NCBI RefSeq assembly: GCF_014648435.1
Contig: NZ_BMRC01000024.1
Coordinates: forward strand, 1-64,000
DNA length: 64,000 nt
Source of the DNA: Nonomuraea spiralis
GTDB lineage: Bacteria; Actinomycetota; Actinomycetes; Streptosporangiales; Streptosporangiaceae
Direction: 5' to 3'
Shown here: positions 61,649-64,000 of the stretch, in pieces
Position numbering within the stretch: the first letter of the stretch is position 1
Layout: each line of letters begins with the position of its first letter
The notes under the pieces: generated by a model
Seen by the model: only the letters and a program-made list of their open reading frames with translations
What the model was told of the DNA's origin: nothing
Databases searched by the model: none
Position numbers and translations under genes: made by a program

Positions 61649-62647
61649 TCAGGCGCTGGCCCTGATCACCAGCCGGGGCTCGAACCGGGCGACGACCTCG
61701 CCGCCCACGGACGGCCGCTCTCCTCGGACGATCCCGTCGATCTCGCCCGCCAGGTCGGCCGGGCTCGCGGTGGCGTCGAAGTGCACGCTGGTCAGCCGGG
61801 GCCGCATGAGCGTGCAGATCGGCAGGTCGTCGGCGCCGACGACGGCGACGTCCTCCGGGACCCGCAGACCGGCGTCCTTCAACGCGCTGATCAGCAACAT
61901 CGCGTACTCGTCGTTGTAGGCGAAGACGCCGTCGGGCAGGTCGCCCGCGCGGACGATCCGCCCCGCCTCCTCCTCGGAGAAGGCCAGGTCGATGCGCGCG
62001 GCCCCGGGAACGACCTCCCGCACCCCCGCCAGCCGGGCCCGTCCCATGGCGTCGAGGCCCTCCTCCCGGGGCACGACGGCCGCCAGCCGCCGGCTCCCCC
62101 GTTCGACCAGGTGGCGGGCGGCCGCGGCGCCGAGGGCCCGGTGGTCGAACACCACGGCCGGCACCAGGGGCGAGGGCTGGTCGGACAGGCCGATGACGGC
62201 CCGGACGCCCGAGGCGTGCAGCAGGTCCACGGCGGGCCTGGTCAGCCGCGCGGCCTCGACGAGGACGGCCGAGGGCCGCAGGGCGAGCCAGCTCCTTGCC
62301 GCGGCCACGCCCTTGAGGGTGCGCTCGCCGTACTGGACGAGGGTGTAGCCGCGGGTCCTGAACTCCTCCTCCAGCTCGTCGAACACCTGCTGCGCCAGCC
62401 GGCCCACCCTGGCCCGCGAGAGCGGCATGAGCACGATGCCGCTGCGGCCCGTACGCAGCGTGCGGGCGGCGGCGTCGGGCACGTAACCCAGCCGGGCGGC
62501 GGCGTCGCGGACCCGTCTGCGGGTCTCCTCGCTCACGCGGGCGTGGGGGTTGTCGGTGAGCACGTACGAGACCGTGGCCTGTGAGACTCCCGCGGCCCTG
62601 GCCACGTCGACGCTGGTCGGCGGGCGGTCCCCCCTTGTCGTGTTCAC
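61649..62647 (-). CDS. LacI-family transcriptional regulator
   Basis: The 332-residue repressor has an N-terminal helix-turn-helix (TSVDVARAAGVSQATVSYVL near residues 10-30) and hinge (AARTLRTGRSGI). A periplasmic-binding-protein-like effector domain follows, with ARVGRLAQQVFDELEEEF and GVFAYNDEYAMLLISAL. It starts at GTG 62647. Operator-like palindromes occur upstream of its own start, of the transporter and of the hydrolase, so it should control all three and itself. The inducer is unknown. Confidence 0.94.
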   Translation of the reverse strand: MNTTRGDRPPTSVDVARAAGVSQATVSYVLTDNPHARVSEETRRRVRDAAARLGYVPDAAARTLRTGRSGIVLMPLSRARVGRLAQQVFDELEEEFRTRGYTLVQYGERTLKGVAAARSWLALRPSAVLVEAARLTRPAVDLLHASGVRAVIGLSDQPSPLVPAVVFDHRALGAAAARHLVERGSRRLAAVVPREEGLDAMGRARLAGVREVVPGAARIDLAFSEEEAGRIVRAGDLPDGVFAYNDEYAMLLISALKDAGLRVPEDVAVVGADDLPICTLMRPRLTSVHFDATASPADLAGEIDGIVRGERPSVGGEVVARFEPRLVIRASA

Positions 62648-62668
62648 GGGGTGGATGGTATCAACTGC

Positions 62669-62680
62669 TTATACGTATAA
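62669..62680. promoter_or_regulatory. Candidate LacI operator TTATACGTATAA in the lacI / hydrolase divergent region
   Basis: A perfect palindrome lies 21 bases upstream of the LacI start and 17 bases upstream of the hydrolase start. TATAAT (62676-62681) overlaps it and could serve as a -10 box for the hydrolase. Binding here would block both divergent transcripts. Confidence 0.75.
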
Positions 62681-62697
62681 TCAGGAGAGGCTGCCGC

Positions 62698-63411
62698 ATG
62701 AAGCTGCACACTCGTGAATGGGGTTCGGGCGATCGCCTGGCCGTCCTCGTCCACGGCATCATGGCCGACTCGCGATGCTGGTGGCGGGTGGGCCCCGAAC
62801 TGGCCGCGCGCGGCTACCGGGTCATCGCCGTCGATCTCCCCGGCCACGGCGAGAGCCCCCGCGCCGACGCCTACCCGCCCGAGCTGTTCGCCTCGTCGCT
62901 GGCGGAGTCGGTGCCCGCGCACCCCGAGCTGGCCATCGGGCACTCGCTCGGCGGCCTCACGCTCGGCCTCGCCGTCGAACGGCTCATGCCCGGACGGGCG
63001 ATCTACTCCGATCCGGCCTTCCGCCTGCCGACGCTGGAGAGCGCCGCCCTGGAGTCGATGGCGGACTTCACCGACGAGACCGGCGAGCTGATCGCCGCCA
63101 TGCACCCCGGTTTCTCGGCCGAGGAGGTGGCGGTCGAGGTCGAGATGCTCGCGCGCTGGGACCGCCGGTCGGCGCTGTCGCTCGTCGAGGCGTCGGGCAT
63201 GGACTTCACGCCCGCGCCCGTCGTGCCGTCGCTGGTGCAGGTGGCCGACCCGAGTTTCCTGGTGTCGCCGGCGTTCCAGGAGGAACTGCGGGGCAAGGGG
63301 TTCGAGGTGCGCGTGGTCACGGGGGCCGAGCACACGATCCACCGCCACCTGTTCGAGGACTTCCTGGCGGGGCTGGAGGGCTGGATCAGACCCGCTGCCG
63401 CAGCTCGGTGA
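62698..63411 (+). CDS. Alpha/beta hydrolase
   Basis: The 237-residue protein starts at ATG 62698 behind GGAGAGG. The oxyanion region VHGIMADSRCWW is near residue 19, the nucleophile serine is in IGHSLGGLTLG near residue 83, and the catalytic histidine is probably in AEHTIHRHLFEDF near residue 215. It is controlled by the divergent LacI-type operator. It probably hydrolyses an ester or lactone of the compound imported by the MFS protein. Its end overlaps the convergent PLP-enzyme gene by 26 bases. Confidence 0.9.
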   Translation: MKLHTREWGSGDRLAVLVHGIMADSRCWWRVGPELAARGYRVIAVDLPGHGESPRADAYPPELFASSLAESVPAHPELAIGHSLGGLTLGLAVERLMPGRAIYSDPAFRLPTLESAALESMADFTDETGELIAAMHPGFSAEEVAVEVEMLARWDRRSALSLVEASGMDFTPAPVVPSLVQVADPSFLVSPAFQEELRGKGFEVRVVTGAEHTIHRHLFEDFLAGLEGWIRPAAAAR

Positions 63412-64000
63412 GGCGGCCGGCGACGTCGAGGCCCTTGCCGGCGGCCCAGGCGTCGTCGTGGTACGTCGCCAGGTGCCGCTCGGCCGCGTCGCCCACCAGC
63501 GAGACGACCGTGCCGCTCTCCCCTCTGGCCCGCATGCGCTCGACCAGCTCCAGCGCGGCCCACAGCGCGGTGCCGGACGAGCCGCCCACGGGCAGCCCGG
63601 TGACCTCCCTGAGGTGCCTGGCCGCCGCCACGCTCGCCGCGTCGGGCACCGGCACCACCAGGTCGACCAGGTCGGGCCGGAATCCCGGCTCCACGCGAGG
63701 ACGGCCGATGCCCTCGATCCGCGAGGGCATGCCGGTGGCGTAGTCGGGCACGTCGAGCGTCCAGCCCGGGAAGTAGGCGGAGTCGTGCGGCGCGGCCCGC
63801 CCGAACTGGTCGAGGAAGTGGCCCTCGATGCTCCTGGCCGCGTCGTAGATGGCCAGGGGCGGCGTCACGAACCGGCACTCGCCGCCCAGCGCCTCCACCG
63901 CGCGGGCCCGCGCCTGGTCGCGCCTGCCCGGCATGACCACGATGTAGGGAAGGCCGAGCCGCCGGGCGAACCACGCCTGCGCGACCGCCGCGTTGCCGCC
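63386..64000 (-). CDS. PLP-dependent cysteine synthase family protein (5' end outside window)
   Basis: The frame runs off the right edge; at least 204 residues are visible. Inner sequence just inside the edge reads GGNAAVAQAWFARRLGLPYI, typical of the N-terminal core of fold-type II PLP enzymes, and PVGGSSGTALWAAL near the end binds the cofactor phosphate. The Schiff-base lysine must lie in the missing part. It may be a cysteine synthase or a cystathionine beta-synthase relative. It is convergent with the hydrolase and overlaps its end. Confidence 0.88.
   Translation of the reverse strand, partial: GGNAAVAQAWFARRLGLPYIVVMPGRRDQARARAVEALGGECRFVTPPLAIYDAARSIEGHFLDQFGRAAPHDSAYFPGWTLDVPDYATGMPSRIEGIGRPRVEPGFRPDLVDLVVPVPDAASVAAARHLREVTGLPVGGSSGTALWAALELVERMRARGESGTVVSLVGDAAERHLATYHDDAWAAGKGLDVAGRLTELRQRV

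Overview
The window is a high-GC actinobacterial chromosome segment. Genes are closely packed, many start with GTG, and ATGA/GTGA stop-start overlaps are common. A WhiB protein, a PspC-type sensor kinase, an LppX/LprG-like secreted family, a VapBC pair and an end that looks like a Streptomyces-type IS30 element all point to Actinomycetia. A Streptosporangiaceae-like organism (Nonomuraea/Streptosporangium type) is my guess from gene style, not a demonstrated placement. I recognise no rRNA, tRNA, CRISPR array or prophage, and no gene-free stretch exceeds about 300 bases.

Layout. 1-100: right end of a probable IS30-family element. 134-2194: sucCD. 2471-5036: three tandem secreted paralogs. 5140-10176: galE, a glutamate-cysteine ligase-like enzyme, a zinc metallopeptidase lipoprotein, WhiB, a CPBP protease and a VapBC module with an inverted-repeat operator. 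10217-14453: a PIG-L deacetylase, the PcrA/UvrD helicase and an L,D-transpeptidase. 14570-18436: a LiaFSR-like envelope-stress module (NarL-type regulator, PspC-kinase, PspC/LiaF-like protein, small membrane protein). 18509-23094: a form II CO-dehydrogenase-like molybdenum hydroxylase operon (S-L-M order plus CoxG).

23183-51800 is a cell-surface glycan locus. It holds a GT2-TagF fusion, a GT4, a sulfotransferase, a CDP-alcohol phosphatidyltransferase and two related GT2 proteins. Between the two GT2 paralogs lies a full candidate pseudaminic acid pathway (pseH-I, pseG-F, pseB-C) in three transcription units. Two uncharacterised proteins follow, one of them a possible GT-B glycosyltransferase. 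Next is an operon of ACP, SDR, AMP-ligase, LuxE-type acyl-protein synthetase and LuxC-type acyl reductase with no luciferase gene. Membrane and GtrA-fused glycosyltransferases, a methyltransferase and a polysaccharide deacetylase complete it. My inference is that the locus makes a wall-linked or secreted nonulosonate glycopolymer (teichulosonic-acid-like) with phosphoalditol, sulfate and acyl-derived decoration. The lux-like operon is the strongest candidate for an undescribed system.

51797-55064 (minus strand) is a translationally coupled signalling operon: receiver-PP2C phosphatase, CHASE3/HAMP kinase, single-domain receiver. Then come guaA with a strong terminator hairpin, a membrane protein and an SDR. 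A LacI-controlled carbohydrate or peptide unit follows (DUF885 hydrolase, MFS transporter, LacI, alpha/beta hydrolase), with two matching palindromes, TGATACGTATCA and TTATACGTATAA. The right edge cuts a PLP-dependent cysteine-synthase-family gene.
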